Origin: SHYR01 sp036013055
Lineage (GTDB): Bacteria > Chloroflexota > Dehalococcoidia > UBA2979
Reading direction: 5' to 3'
Assembly: GCA_036013055.1 (NCBI GenBank)
Contig: DASCQM010000018.1
Span: forward strand, 1-39,700
DNA length: 39,700 nt
The notes under the pieces are model-generated. The model saw only the letters and a list, made by a program, of their open reading frames with translations. It did no database searches and was not told the origin of the DNA. Shown piece after piece: positions 22,838-31,660 of the stretch (position 1 is its first letter; each line of letters starts with the position of its first letter). Both the position numbers and the translations under genes were made by a program.

Positions 22838-23559
22838 CGCGTCTCCTCGCGCCACGCCGTGAGCGCAGCCTTCTGCGCGGCGATCAACTGTTCGATGCCT
22901 GAAGCGGCCAGATCGATCAGGCCGTTGAGCTGCTGTCGGTCGAACGGGTCTCCCTCGGCGGTCGCCTGTACCTCGACCATCTGCCCGGTGCCGAGCATGA
23001 CGACGTTGAAGTCGACGCTGACGGCGACGTCCTCGCCGTAGTCGAGGTCGAGGATCGGCGCGCCGTCGATCATGCCGACGGACGTCGCGGCGAGGTTGCT
23101 CTTGATCGGCGATGTCGGCAGCAGCTTCTTGCGCTGCATGCCCTCGACGGCCATCGCCATCGCCACCCACGCCCCGGTGATCGCGGCGGTGCGCGTGCCG
23201 CCGTCTGCCTGGATCACGTCGCAGTCGAGCGTGATCGTCTGCTGCGTGAGGCGGTCGAGGTCGATCGAGGCGCGCAGCGAGCGGCCGATCAGGCGCTGGA
23301 TCTCCTGCGCGCGACCGTCGATCCGTCGATCGCGCCGGGTGTGCGTGGAGCGCGGCAACATGCCGTACTCGGCGGTGACCCAGCCGGAGCCGCTGTTACG
23401 CAGGAAGCGTGGCACGCCGCTCTCCACGCTCGCGGCGCAGAGCACGCGGGTGCCGCCCATCGTGATCAGCGCGGAACCCTCGGCGTGATCGAGGAAGCCG
23501 GTCTCGATCGTGATCGGACGCAACGCGTCTGGGGCTCGGCCGTCAGACCGTTCGATCAT
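22834..23559 (-). CDS. rph: Ribonuclease PH
   Basis: RNase PH trims tRNA 3' ends by phosphorolysis. The 241-residue product matches the family in length and order: RSDGRAPDALRPITIETGF, the RNA-binding Arg run RFLRNSGSGWVTAEYGMLP, RIDGRAQEIQRLIGRSLRA, LDCDVIQADGGTRTAAITG (phosphate site), and LDLDYGEDVAVSVDFNVVM. Two ATG codons are adjacent (23562 and 23559). GGGAGA upstream is better spaced for the second. The start faces the cupin gene, and the end overlaps the convergent HIT gene. Confidence 0.96.
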   Translation of the reverse strand: MIERSDGRAPDALRPITIETGFLDHAEGSALITMGGTRVLCAASVESGVPRFLRNSGSGWVTAEYGMLPRSTHTRRDRRIDGRAQEIQRLIGRSLRASIDLDRLTQQTITLDCDVIQADGGTRTAAITGAWVAMAMAVEGMQRKKLLPTSPIKSNLAATSVGMIDGAPILDLDYGEDVAVSVDFNVVMLGTGQMVEVQATAEGDPFDRQQLNGLIDLAASGIEQLIAAQKAALTAWREETR

Positions 23560-23632
23560 CATTTCTCCCGGGCGGTGGCACTCCCGCAGATTGCTCCTGG
23601 AGCGCCCTTCTGGAACGCTCTCTGCGACGCGT

Positions 23633-23638
23633 TACAGT
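23633..23638 (+). promoter_or_regulatory. Candidate -10 box for cupin gene
   Basis: TACAGT would start transcription near 23645. That supports ATG 23716, with AAGGAG upstream, as the cupin start, leaving a leader of about 70 bases. No -35 match is clear. Confidence 0.3.
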
Positions 23639-23715
23639 AGCACGCGACCGTGACTGAAGCCCGCGACGCGACCGCGCGCGTGGCGCACGCCCGAGCAGCA
23701 CCCGAAGGAGCCCCG

Positions 23716-24144
23716 ATGCCCCTCTTCCGCCTCTTCGCCAGCGACGATGGCGCGACCCACATCGAGCCGCTCGCGGCCTCGCAGTTTTCGTTCGAGCACG
23801 GTCCCGGCGACTTCAAGGGGCTCGGTGGGATGGTGCTCGGCGATGCCACCCGCGTGCTGCTGATGCGCTTCGAGCCGGGCATCGCGCTCGCGCCGCACCG
23901 GGCGAACCCCGGACTCGCGGTGCTGCTGGAAGGTGAACTCACAGTCGCGGTCTCCGATGGCACTGAGGTCGCGATGTCGCCCGGCGACGCCATCCTCGTC
24001 GAGTCCACCGGCAAGGGCGGCTGGGCCCCCCGCAACGCCGGCCCGGAGCTGGCGCTAATGACGATCGCACAGATGCCGCCGACAGAGGCGCCAGGCCAGC
24101 CGACCGGCCAGACGTCAGCGCCGCCACCAGGGCCGGCAGGCTAG
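23716..24144 (+). CDS. Cupin domain protein
   Basis: The 142-residue protein has one cupin barrel. LLMRFEPGIALAPHRANPGLAVLLEGELTV is a recognisable first cupin motif in which usual metal ligands appear only in part (His in APHRA, Glu in LEGEL), and MSPGDAILVE belongs to the second. The C-terminal 20 residues are Pro/Gly/Thr-rich and probably disordered. ATG 23716 is chosen over the in-frame 23650 because AAGGAG precedes it by five bases. Small cupins range from isomerases to sensors, so no function is assigned. The 3' end overlaps convergent comEC by four bases. Confidence 0.8.
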   Translation: MPLFRLFASDDGATHIEPLAASQFSFEHGPGDFKGLGGMVLGDATRVLLMRFEPGIALAPHRANPGLAVLLEGELTVAVSDGTEVAMSPGDAILVESTGKGGWAPRNAGPELALMTIAQMPPTEAPGQPTGQTSAPPPGPAG

Positions 24145-26417
24145 CGACCGCTGCTCACCCACAGTCGCGTGCCGTCGCTGCTCAGCGTCACGTCGCCATC
24201 GATGTCCGTGCGTCGCAGCGTGATCCCGCTGGCGGTGTAGCGCCGCAGGACGTCCTCGTGCGGGTGCCCATACGGGTTCGTGCCGGCCGAGACCACGGCG
24301 ACGATCGGCTGCACAGCATCGATGAAGTCGCGCGTCGACGACGATGCTGAGCCGTGATGCGGGACGACCAGCGCGTCGGCGCGGATGTCGAGGCCGCTCG
24401 TGATCAACCAGCGCTCCGCCGGCTTCTCGATGTCGGCAGGCAGCAGCAGCCGTCGCTCGCCGATCGTGATCAGCAGTACCAGCGAGCCGTTGTTGTCGCT
24501 GACGTGCGCTCGACCAGCCGTCACGACTGGCGGCGATAGCACCTCGATGCTCGTGCGCGCCGACAGGCGGATGCTATCGCCGATGTCGAGCCGCTCGGCC
24601 ACGACCGTGGTGTCGCCGACGGCGCGTCCGACGTCGTAGCGACGCTCGATCGCGGGCAGGCCGCCGCGATGATCGGCGTCGGAGTGGGTGATCACGACCG
24701 CATCGATCGCGTTGACGACGCCGGCGCGGGAGAGCGCCTGCACGACATTGCCGTCGGGCGGTCCGCTGTCGATCAGTACCGTCGTGTTGCCGTCCCGCAC
24801 GAGCACGGCGAGCCCCTGGCCGACATCGAGGATTGTCACGCGCGCATCCGTCGCGGCGGGCGTCAGCACCGCGATCCAGAGGCCGCCAGCGACGGCGGCG
24901 AGCGCGACGGTCGTGGCGTAGCCGCTGCGGGCCCGCGGGCTGAGCACCGGCGTCTCCCCGCGTCGCAGGGCCCAGACCGCCGCCGCGAGCAGCGCGTACC
25001 AGCCAGCGCCAACCGCCAGCGGAGCGCGCGCCGGGATCTCCGTGCCGGGCAGGCGAGCCAGCAGGTCGACCGTCTCGACGAACATCGCCGGCACGAACGA
25101 GCCACCGCTACGCACCACGTCGGCGACCGGGTCGAACCAGCCGAAGAGCGCGGCTAGCAGCGCGACCACGATCGTGCCCTCGTAGATCGGCGCGGCAATC
25201 ACGTTCGCCGGCACCGTAAGCAGCGAGAATGTATCGAAGGTCGCGACCTGCACCGGGAGCACCGCCAGCGCCGCGCCGGTCGCGAGCGAGAGCGCCTCGA
25301 CGAGCGTCGACCGCATGCCGTCGGCGCTCCAACCCGCGACGGTCAGCAAACGATCGCGAATCGCCGGCGCGAGCACCATCACGCCCGCCGTCGCCGACAT
25401 CGAGAGCTGGAAGGCGACATCCCGTGCGAGCAGCGGGTCGATCGCGAGCATGATCGCCGCCGCGTACAGCAGGTAGATCCACGCGGGAGTGCGCCGGCCC
25501 GCGACGCCCGCGATCGAGAGCCCGACGGCCATGATTGCGGCGCGCACCACCGGCGGGTCGAAGCCGACGAGCACGAGGTAGCCCGGCAGCAGCGCGAGCG
25601 TGAGTAGCGACGCGCGCCGTCGCGAGATCACTGCGGTCAGCAGTGCGATCGCCGTGCCGAGCAGCAGGGCGACGTTCTGGCCAGAGACGACGACGAGGTG
25701 CGTGGTGCCGGTGCGTCGCAGGTCCTCGTTCAGCCCCGAAGGGATCGTGCGTCGCTCTCCGAGCAGCATCCCGGCGGCGAGTGACGCCTCCGGTTCCGGC
25801 AGCGCGCGTTCGAGGTTGCCGACGAGCCACTCGCGCAGATCGCGTAGCGCACGCACCGGCACGCTGCCCGTGTCGCGCTCGATCACGCTCCACCGCTCGG
25901 GGAACGCGGCAACGGCGTGGATACCGCGCCCGCTCAGGTACGCGGCGTAGTCGAACTGCGGCAGTTCCGGCGGTCGTTCGACGTCAACCGTCGCGCTGAG
26001 GCGGTCACCGGCGCGCAGTGGCTGCTGCGGCGCGCGTACCGTGAGCCGCAGCCCGCCGTCGGTCGCTTCGCCATCGACGGCGGTCACATCGAGGTCGAGC
26101 CGCACTGTCGTGCCTCGCGGTAGCGGGTCGCGCCTGACGGTGCCGACGACGTCATGACTGCCCTCAAGCGCTGCGAACGCGGGGGCCGGATGACCGTCGA
26201 CGGTCTCGAAGCGCGCGTGCCCAGCGGCCGTCACCGCTACCACGGCCACCAGTACGACTGCGGCCGGTCTGATCGCCGCCGTCGGGAGGCGTGCCAGCGT
26301 CGCGGCCGCAGCCAGCGAGGAGAGAGCGGCGGTCGCCCACCACGGGCCGCCGAGCAGGACCGCGAGCACGGTGCCGGAGACGTAGCCTCCTGCGATCAGG
26401 ATCAACGCGGGAATCAT
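24141..26417 (-). CDS. comEC: DNA uptake channel ComEC/Rec2
   Basis: The 758-residue protein has the full ComEC layout: N-terminal hydrophobic helices, an OB-like soluble segment (about 70-165), the Competence transmembrane domain (about 195-480, with MLLGERRTIPSGLNEDLRRTG and TTHLVVVSGQNVALLL), and a C-terminal metallo-beta-lactamase domain with THSDADHRGG and HHGSASSSTRDF. It forms the membrane channel that brings single-stranded DNA into the cell during natural transformation; the lactamase-like domain probably degrades the other strand. comEA lies 18 bases upstream, so the two form an operon. The rest of the pilus and import machinery is not in the window. Confidence 0.95.
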   Translation of the reverse strand: MIPALILIAGGYVSGTVLAVLLGGPWWATAALSSLAAAATLARLPTAAIRPAAVVLVAVVAVTAAGHARFETVDGHPAPAFAALEGSHDVVGTVRRDPLPRGTTVRLDLDVTAVDGEATDGGLRLTVRAPQQPLRAGDRLSATVDVERPPELPQFDYAAYLSGRGIHAVAAFPERWSVIERDTGSVPVRALRDLREWLVGNLERALPEPEASLAAGMLLGERRTIPSGLNEDLRRTGTTHLVVVSGQNVALLLGTAIALLTAVISRRRASLLTLALLPGYLVLVGFDPPVVRAAIMAVGLSIAGVAGRRTPAWIYLLYAAAIMLAIDPLLARDVAFQLSMSATAGVMVLAPAIRDRLLTVAGWSADGMRSTLVEALSLATGAALAVLPVQVATFDTFSLLTVPANVIAAPIYEGTIVVALLAALFGWFDPVADVVRSGGSFVPAMFVETVDLLARLPGTEIPARAPLAVGAGWYALLAAAVWALRRGETPVLSPRARSGYATTVALAAVAGGLWIAVLTPAATDARVTILDVGQGLAVLVRDGNTTVLIDSGPPDGNVVQALSRAGVVNAIDAVVITHSDADHRGGLPAIERRYDVGRAVGDTTVVAERLDIGDSIRLSARTSIEVLSPPVVTAGRAHVSDNNGSLVLLITIGERRLLLPADIEKPAERWLITSGLDIRADALVVPHHGSASSSTRDFIDAVQPIVAVVSAGTNPYGHPHEDVLRRYTASGITLRRTDIDGDVTLSSDGTRLWVSSGR

Positions 26418-26435
26418 CTTGCCGTCACTGGGCGA

Positions 26436-26993
26436 TCACCGAGCAGTCACGAGGCCGCGAATGCCTTCGTAGACAAAGTCGGAGATCACCTCGCGGGTGA
26501 TCAGGTCATCGGTCGTTGCGAACGGCCCGTCCCGCTCGCGTGCCTCGATGATGTCCGCCGAGCGCACGGGACCGATGCCGGGCAGCGTCTCCAGCTCCTC
26601 GGCGCTGGCGCTGTTCACGTCGATCAGCGGCGAAGCGGCACCCTCGATCGGCACGACGACACGGTCCTGGTCGCGCAGGCGGAGCGAGAGATTGAGCGCC
26701 TCGCGGTCGGCATCGGGTGCGAATCCGCCGGCGCGATCGATGGCATCGATCACGCGATCGCCCGGCTCGGCGATCACCACGCCGGGGCTCTGCACCGCGC
26801 CCGCCACGTCGACGCGAATCTCATCGATCCCCGGTCGTGGTTCGCGGATCTCGATCTCCAGCGCGCCATCGCTCTCGCAGCGCAGCATCAGTAGCGCAAC
26901 GGCTAGCGCGATCGCGACGATCAGGATCGCGTTGGGCCGTGAAACACGTCCCGCCACGGACTCCAGGGCGGGAAATACCGGTAGCCGGCGCAC
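26436..26993 (-). CDS. comEA: Competence DNA receptor ComEA
   Basis: The 185-residue product has one N-terminal membrane anchor (about 21-38), a SLBB-type domain (about 58-115, with VDVAGAVQSPGVV) and a C-terminal helix-hairpin-helix DNA-binding region (SASAEELETLPGIGPVRSADII and then FATTDDLITREVI). It binds double-stranded DNA on the outer side of the membrane and passes it to ComEC. The start is GTG 26993. It is divergent from the carbamoyltransferase, and a gap of about 180 bases holds both promoters. Confidence 0.94.
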   Translation of the reverse strand: MRRLPVFPALESVAGRVSRPNAILIVAIALAVALLMLRCESDGALEIEIREPRPGIDEIRVDVAGAVQSPGVVIAEPGDRVIDAIDRAGGFAPDADREALNLSLRLRDQDRVVVPIEGAASPLIDVNSASAEELETLPGIGPVRSADIIEARERDGPFATTDDLITREVISDFVYEGIRGLVTAR

Positions 26994-27093
26994 TGACGGG
27001 ACCCTTCGCGCACGTCGCCGTCGTGTTCAACTGCGGCGTCGCAGGATAGATCGAACCGGGGAACAGCGGGCCCGGCAGGTTCGGTTCGCCGCG

Positions 27094-27122
27094 TTCCACA
27101 ACATAACGGCGACAGGTATACT
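27094..27122 (+). promoter_or_regulatory. Sigma70-type promoter for carbamoyltransferase operon
   Basis: TTCCAC (27094-27099) and TATACT (27117-27122) are separated by exactly 17 bases. Transcription would start near 27129, giving a 44-base leader with GGAG seven bases before GTG 27173. The -35 is a partial match to TTGACA and the -10 a five-of-six match. Confidence 0.6.
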
Positions 27123-27172
27123 GACTGGCCTGCGCCCGATTCGGGTGCGCTAGTGCATGCCGGAGCTCCCCA

Positions 27173-28090
27173 GTGCTGAATCGTAATCTCACGTCCGTTC
27201 TCGACCTCAGTCCGGACGAACTTGAGCGCATCCTCGACGTCGCGATCGCGATGAAGAGCGATGGCGGCGGCCCCGTTCTGCACGGGCAGACGCTGGCGCT
27301 CGTCTTCGAGAAGCCTTCGCTGCGCACGCGCGTCTCCTTCGAGATGGCGATGCGACGGCTCGGCGGCAACGCCATCTACCTCGCGGGCCACGAGGTGCAG
27401 ATGGGCGAACGCGAACCGATCAAGGACGTCGCCCGCGTGCTCTCCCGGATGGTCGATTGCATCGCCGTGCGCACGTTCGGACAGGAGCGCGTGACCGAGC
27501 TTGCCGAGTGGGCCGACGTGCCGGTGATCAACGCGCTCAGCGAGTTTGAGCACCCCTGCCAGGCGCTCGCTGATCTGCTGACGCTGCGCGAGCGCTTCGG
27601 CAGCCTGCGAGGGGTGCGCCTGACCTACCTCGGCGAGGGCAACAACGTCGCCCGCTCGCTCGCATACACCTCGGTGATGTCGGGCGTCGATTTCGTCTGC
27701 GCATCGCCCGAGGGTTACGAGCTACCCGCCGAAGACATCGCGCGGGCCTCCGCGCTTCCGGGCGGCGGCTCCGTGCGACAGCTCACCGACCCGCTGGAAG
27801 CCGTCAGCGACGCCGCAGCGGTCTACACCGATGTCTGGGCGTCGATGGGTTTCGAATCCGAGCTTCAGAGCCGGATGGAAGCGTTCAGCAGCTATCAGTT
27901 GAACGCCAAGCTAATGGATGTGGCACCCGATGGCGCGCTGATCATGCACGACCTGCCGGCGCATCGAGACCAGGAGATCACCGACGAGATGATCGAATCG
28001 CCGCAGTCCGTCGTGTTTGACCAGTCAGAGAATCGGATGCATGCGCAGCAGGCGGTGCTCTCGTTGGTGCTGGGCGGATCGTCCGTCTAG
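27173..28090 (+). CDS. argF: Ornithine carbamoyltransferase family protein
   Basis: The 305-residue enzyme has the carbamoyl-phosphate motif KPSLRTR (47-53), FEHPCQALADL (126-136), TYLGEGNNVARSL and DVWASMG. These are typical of ornithine carbamoyltransferase, which makes citrulline in arginine synthesis. The ornithine-binding motif, normally HCLP, reads HDLP, with Asp260 in place of the Cys. The rest of that region (AHRDQEI, FDQSENRMHAQQAVL) is ordinary, which argues against decay. Either ornithine binding tolerates Asp or the amino substrate differs. No other arg gene is adjacent. GTG 27173 has GGAG at good spacing, and a strong promoter precedes it. The gene symbol is therefore given with some reserve. 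Confidence 0.85.
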   Translation: MLNRNLTSVLDLSPDELERILDVAIAMKSDGGGPVLHGQTLALVFEKPSLRTRVSFEMAMRRLGGNAIYLAGHEVQMGEREPIKDVARVLSRMVDCIAVRTFGQERVTELAEWADVPVINALSEFEHPCQALADLLTLRERFGSLRGVRLTYLGEGNNVARSLAYTSVMSGVDFVCASPEGYELPAEDIARASALPGGGSVRQLTDPLEAVSDAAAVYTDVWASMGFESELQSRMEAFSSYQLNAKLMDVAPDGALIMHDLPAHRDQEITDEMIESPQSVVFDQSENRMHAQQAVLSLVLGGSSV

Positions 28091-28168
28091 GCTGAACAAC
28101 CGGCGGCGCGGCGCTGCCCGGCGTCCAGCGACGCCCGCGAAGCAGCGGTGCCCCGCGAAAGGCGAATC

Positions 28169-29014
28169 GTGCCCGAGATCCCCGACGCTGCGAGTGACGT
28201 GCTTGAGCGGCTCGACGCCACTGCGGTGCTCGACATCCTGATCATCTCGTTCTCGATCTACTGGATGCTGCTCCTGATCCGTGGCACTGCCGCGATGACG
28301 GTGCTGCGTGGCGTCGGTGTGCTGATCGTCGCGGCGTTCCTGCTCAGCCGCGTGCTCGATCTGCAGGTGCTGCGGTTCATGCTTCGCAGCTCCGTCGCCG
28401 GTCTTGTGATTGCGATGGCGATCATCTTCCAGCCCGAGATCCGACGTGCGCTCGAACGCGTGGGCCGCACCGGCTTCCGTTCCATGCTGCGACGCGAAGA
28501 GCACCGCCACGCGGTCGACCGCGTACTGCGCTCGGCGCGCCAGCTCGCCCGGCAGGGTCATGGCGCGCTGATCGTGCTGGAACGCGACACCGGATTGCAG
28601 GACGTGATCGACACCGGCATCTCGCTGCGCGCCGAGGTGACCGTCGAACTGCTGACCGGCATCTTCGTGCCGGGTTCGCCGCTGCACGATGGGGCCGCGA
28701 TCGTGCGCGGCAACACGATCGTCGCGGCCGGCTGCACCCTCAAGCTCTCGGAATCGCGGCTCCCGTCGGAGTACGGCATGCGGCATCGGGCGGCGCTCGG
28801 CGTCACCGAGTCGACGGACGCCGTCGTTGTGATCGTCTCGGAGGAGCACGGCGAGATCTCGCTGGCATCGAACGGTCGGATGGTCACGGAACTCGACGAG
28901 GACCGGTTGAGCCGCCAGCTCCATCGGCTGTTCGGCCTGGAGGAGGAAGAGCTCGCCGTCGGGACGGCCCCGCCTCCAGCCGGCGAGCCCGAGCCGGAGC
29001 GTCGGGCCTCCTAG
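28169..29014 (+). CDS. cdaA: Diadenylate cyclase CdaA (DacA)
   Basis: CdaA makes cyclic di-AMP from two ATP. From GTG 28169 the product is 281 residues with three N-terminal membrane helices (about 20-85), then the DAC domain with DGA at 174-176 (SPLHDGAAIV) and RHR at 205-207 (GMRHRAALG). Both catalytic motifs are intact. An upstream GTG at 28148 is possible, but AAAGG lies near 28169 at better spacing. The C-terminus is a charged, Pro-rich tail. The next gene is its usual YbbR partner, one base after the stop. The usual third gene glmM is absent; der follows instead. Confidence 0.94.
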   Translation: MPEIPDAASDVLERLDATAVLDILIISFSIYWMLLLIRGTAAMTVLRGVGVLIVAAFLLSRVLDLQVLRFMLRSSVAGLVIAMAIIFQPEIRRALERVGRTGFRSMLRREEHRHAVDRVLRSARQLARQGHGALIVLERDTGLQDVIDTGISLRAEVTVELLTGIFVPGSPLHDGAAIVRGNTIVAAGCTLKLSESRLPSEYGMRHRAALGVTESTDAVVVIVSEEHGEISLASNGRMVTELDEDRLSRQLHRLFGLEEEELAVGTAPPPAGEPEPERRAS

Positions 29015-29015
29015 C

Positions 29016-30296
29016 GTGGGTCAAGATCGTTCATCCGGCCGCCGGTCGTCCGAGGCCGTCGAGATTGCTCGCGAGCTGTGGGAGCGGAGCTGGGCGTCGA
29101 TCCGTCGCACGCCCGGGCTACTGTTCGCCTCGCTGCTGATCGGAACAGGTCTCTGGATCTTCGTCTCCGATGCGGAGAACCCAACGCGCGTTGACCTCTT
29201 TCCCGCCTCGGTGCAGGTCGAGGCAGTGAACGTCGGCCCCTCGCTTGCCGTCGCCAGCTCGCTGCCGGCAGTGCAGGTGCGAGTCTCCGCGTCCGATGAC
29301 CGCTGGGAAGAGCTTTCGCCGACCAATCTGCGCGCCTTTGTTGACCTCGTTGGTCTCGATGCACGCGCCCAGGAGGTGCGGGTGCGTGTCGATGTCGAGG
29401 GCATCAGTGGCGTCCGCGTCGTTGAGACGATCCCAGCGTCCGTGACGGTCAATCTTGAGGACTTCGTGACCCGCGACATCGACGTCAGCGCGCGCCTCGT
29501 CGGCGCTGTTCCGCTGGGCTACGAGGTCGTCGCGACGTCGCCCGAGCGCGAGGTGGTTCGGGTCTCCGGCCCGGAATCGCTGGTCGCGCTCGTGCGCGAG
29601 GCGGTGGCGGAGGCGAACGTCAGCGGGCTGACCGTGCCGCTGACGCAGACCGTCGACCTGACAGCGAGGGGCGAGGCCGGTGGCGAGATCCTCGGTGTGC
29701 GCATCGACCCGCCGTCGCTCGGGGTCGCGGTCGACGTTGTGCAGACAACGCTCAGCCGCACGCTTCCAGTCGAGGTGCAGGTCGCGGGCGATCCAGCACC
29801 GGGCTATCGCGTCGTCGGCGTCACCGTGCGGCCCTCGACGGTCGTGGTGCAGGGAACGATCGAGGTGCTGCAGGGGCTCGATCACGTGACGCTCAGCACC
29901 GTCGAGATCAGCGGCGTGAACACTGCGGAGGTGCGGCGCGTCGTGCCGATCTCGCTGCCGGCGGGTGTGCGTAGCTCTGCTGACGCGCAGGTGGTCGTCA
30001 CCGTCACGATCGCGGAGGTCGGCGGGTCGGTCCGACTCACCATCGAACCGCAAGCGGTGAACGCGGCTGCGGGCCTGGAAGCGAGCTTCGACCGAGCGGG
30101 AGTCTCGGTGCTGCTCGAGGGGCCGCTGGCAGACCTCGGATCGCTCGGTGCCGCCGACGTCAGCGTCACGGTCGACGCGGAGGGTCAGGGCGCGGGCACG
30201 GTCACGCTCGATGTCGTGGTCGCGGCACCCGAGGGAATCTCGGTCGCCTCGGTGCAGCCGCAAACGCTCTCAGTTACGCTTGAAGGCGCTCAGTAG
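29016..30296 (+). CDS. cdaR: YbbR-domain regulator of diadenylate cyclase (CdaR)
   Basis: The 426-residue protein has a short cytoplasmic N-terminus, one membrane helix (about 34-52, PGLLFASLLIGTGLWIFV) and a long extracytoplasmic part with about four YbbR repeats rich in Val and beta-strand pattern (for example VTVNLEDFV and VVSGPESLV-like segments). In Firmicutes CdaR binds and modulates CdaA. GTG 29016 begins just after the cdaA stop, so the two are translationally coupled. The usual neighbour glmM is missing; der begins 26 bases after this gene. Confidence 0.9.
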   Translation: MGQDRSSGRRSSEAVEIARELWERSWASIRRTPGLLFASLLIGTGLWIFVSDAENPTRVDLFPASVQVEAVNVGPSLAVASSLPAVQVRVSASDDRWEELSPTNLRAFVDLVGLDARAQEVRVRVDVEGISGVRVVETIPASVTVNLEDFVTRDIDVSARLVGAVPLGYEVVATSPEREVVRVSGPESLVALVREAVAEANVSGLTVPLTQTVDLTARGEAGGEILGVRIDPPSLGVAVDVVQTTLSRTLPVEVQVAGDPAPGYRVVGVTVRPSTVVVQGTIEVLQGLDHVTLSTVEISGVNTAEVRRVVPISLPAGVRSSADAQVVVTVTIAEVGGSVRLTIEPQAVNAAAGLEASFDRAGVSVLLEGPLADLGSLGAADVSVTVDAEGQGAGTVTLDVVVAAPEGISVASVQPQTLSVTLEGAQ

Positions 30297-30322
30297 CGGC
30301 GGGGCTGCCGCGGAGAACCAAG

Positions 30323-31660
30323 ATGACTTCAGGCGCGCCACTCGTTGCCCTCGTCGGGCGTCCGAACGTCGGAAAATCGGCGCTCTTCAACCGTCTCACG
30401 AAGAGCCGCAAGGCCCTCGTCGAGCCGGTGCCCGGTACGACGCGTGACCGCCTCTACGGCGACTTCGAGTGGCGTGGCAACCACGTCAACGTCGTCGACA
30501 CGGGCGGTCTCGAAGGTGGCGAAGACGATCCGTTCGCTCCGCTGATCGAGGAGCAGGTCACCGAGGCGATGTCGCAGGCGGACGGGATCGTCTTCCTGAT
30601 CGATGGTGCGGAAGGGCTGACGAGCGCGGATCGCGAGATCGCCGACCTGCTACGACGCGCCCCGCAGCCGGTGCTGCTCGTCGCCAACAAGACCGATCGC
30701 AGCAGTGCGGCGGAACGCCTGACCGAGTGCTACGAACTCGGCATGGGCGAGCCGATCACGATCTCGGCCTATCACGGCCAGGGCATCGGCGACCTGCTCG
30801 ACCGTGTGCTCGAGGTCGTCGGAGCGACTGGGTACGCCGACGAGACGGAGCGGCTGGGGGTCGCGATCGTCGGCCGCCCGAATGTCGGCAAATCGTCGCT
30901 GACGAACTCGATCCTCGGCGAATATCGGACGATCGTCTCGGAGATTGCCGGCACGACCCGCGACGCGATCGACACCCCGTTCGACTTCGAGGGCAATGCG
31001 CTGCTGCTCGTCGATACCGCCGGCATCCGCCGTCGCGGGCGCATCGAGCGAGGGATCGAGCGCCACTCAGTGCAGCGTGCTGAGGCGGCGATCGATCGCG
31101 CGGACGTCGTGGCGCTGGTGATCGATCAGGCAGAGCCGACCGCCGCGCAGGACACGCACATCGCTGGGTACGTCGAAGAGCAGGGCAAGGGGATGATCCT
31201 CGTCGTCAACAAGTGGGACCTCGCGGCACAGCCGGGCGAGCGGCCGACGTTCGCGCGTCGCGTCGATTGGCGGTACCGCTTCGTGCCGTGGGCGCCGGTG
31301 CTCTTCACGTCGGCGCTGACCGGTGACGGCGTGCAGGACGTGCTGGAGATGGCCGTACACATCGGCGAGGTGCGCCGCCGTCGGGTGCCGACGAGCGAAC
31401 TGAACGTTACGATCCAGCGCGCGATCGCGGAACACTCGCCGCCGACCGTGGGCCATCGACGGCTGAAGGTGATGTACGTGACCCAGGCCGAGACCTCGCC
31501 GCCGACCTTCGTCTTCTTCGTCAACGACCCGGAACTGCTGCACTTCTCCTACCGTCGCTTCCTCGAAAACAAGCTGCGGGAGTCGTTCGACTTCGACGGC
31601 ACGACGATCCGGCTCGTCTTCCGCCGACGCTCCGAGGACCGACACGAGGCGACAGCATGA
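30323..31660 (+). CDS. der: Ribosome assembly GTPase Der (EngA)
   Basis: The 445-residue protein has two tandem GTPase domains and a C-terminal KH-like domain. The first domain shows GRPNVGKSALFNRL, PGTTRDRLYG, DTGGLE and NKTD. The second shows GRPNVGKSSLTNSIL, AGTTRDAIDTPF, DTAG and NKWD. Der acts in maturation of the 50S subunit and is essential in most bacteria. ATG 30323 follows GGAGAACCAAG. plsY overlaps its stop by four bases (ATGA), so der, plsY and gpsA are one transcript. Confidence 0.97.
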   Translation: MTSGAPLVALVGRPNVGKSALFNRLTKSRKALVEPVPGTTRDRLYGDFEWRGNHVNVVDTGGLEGGEDDPFAPLIEEQVTEAMSQADGIVFLIDGAEGLTSADREIADLLRRAPQPVLLVANKTDRSSAAERLTECYELGMGEPITISAYHGQGIGDLLDRVLEVVGATGYADETERLGVAIVGRPNVGKSSLTNSILGEYRTIVSEIAGTTRDAIDTPFDFEGNALLLVDTAGIRRRGRIERGIERHSVQRAEAAIDRADVVALVIDQAEPTAAQDTHIAGYVEEQGKGMILVVNKWDLAAQPGERPTFARRVDWRYRFVPWAPVLFTSALTGDGVQDVLEMAVHIGEVRRRRVPTSELNVTIQRAIAEHSPPTVGHRRLKVMYVTQAETSPPTFVFFVNDPELLHFSYRRFLENKLRESFDFDGTTIRLVFRRRSEDRHEATA

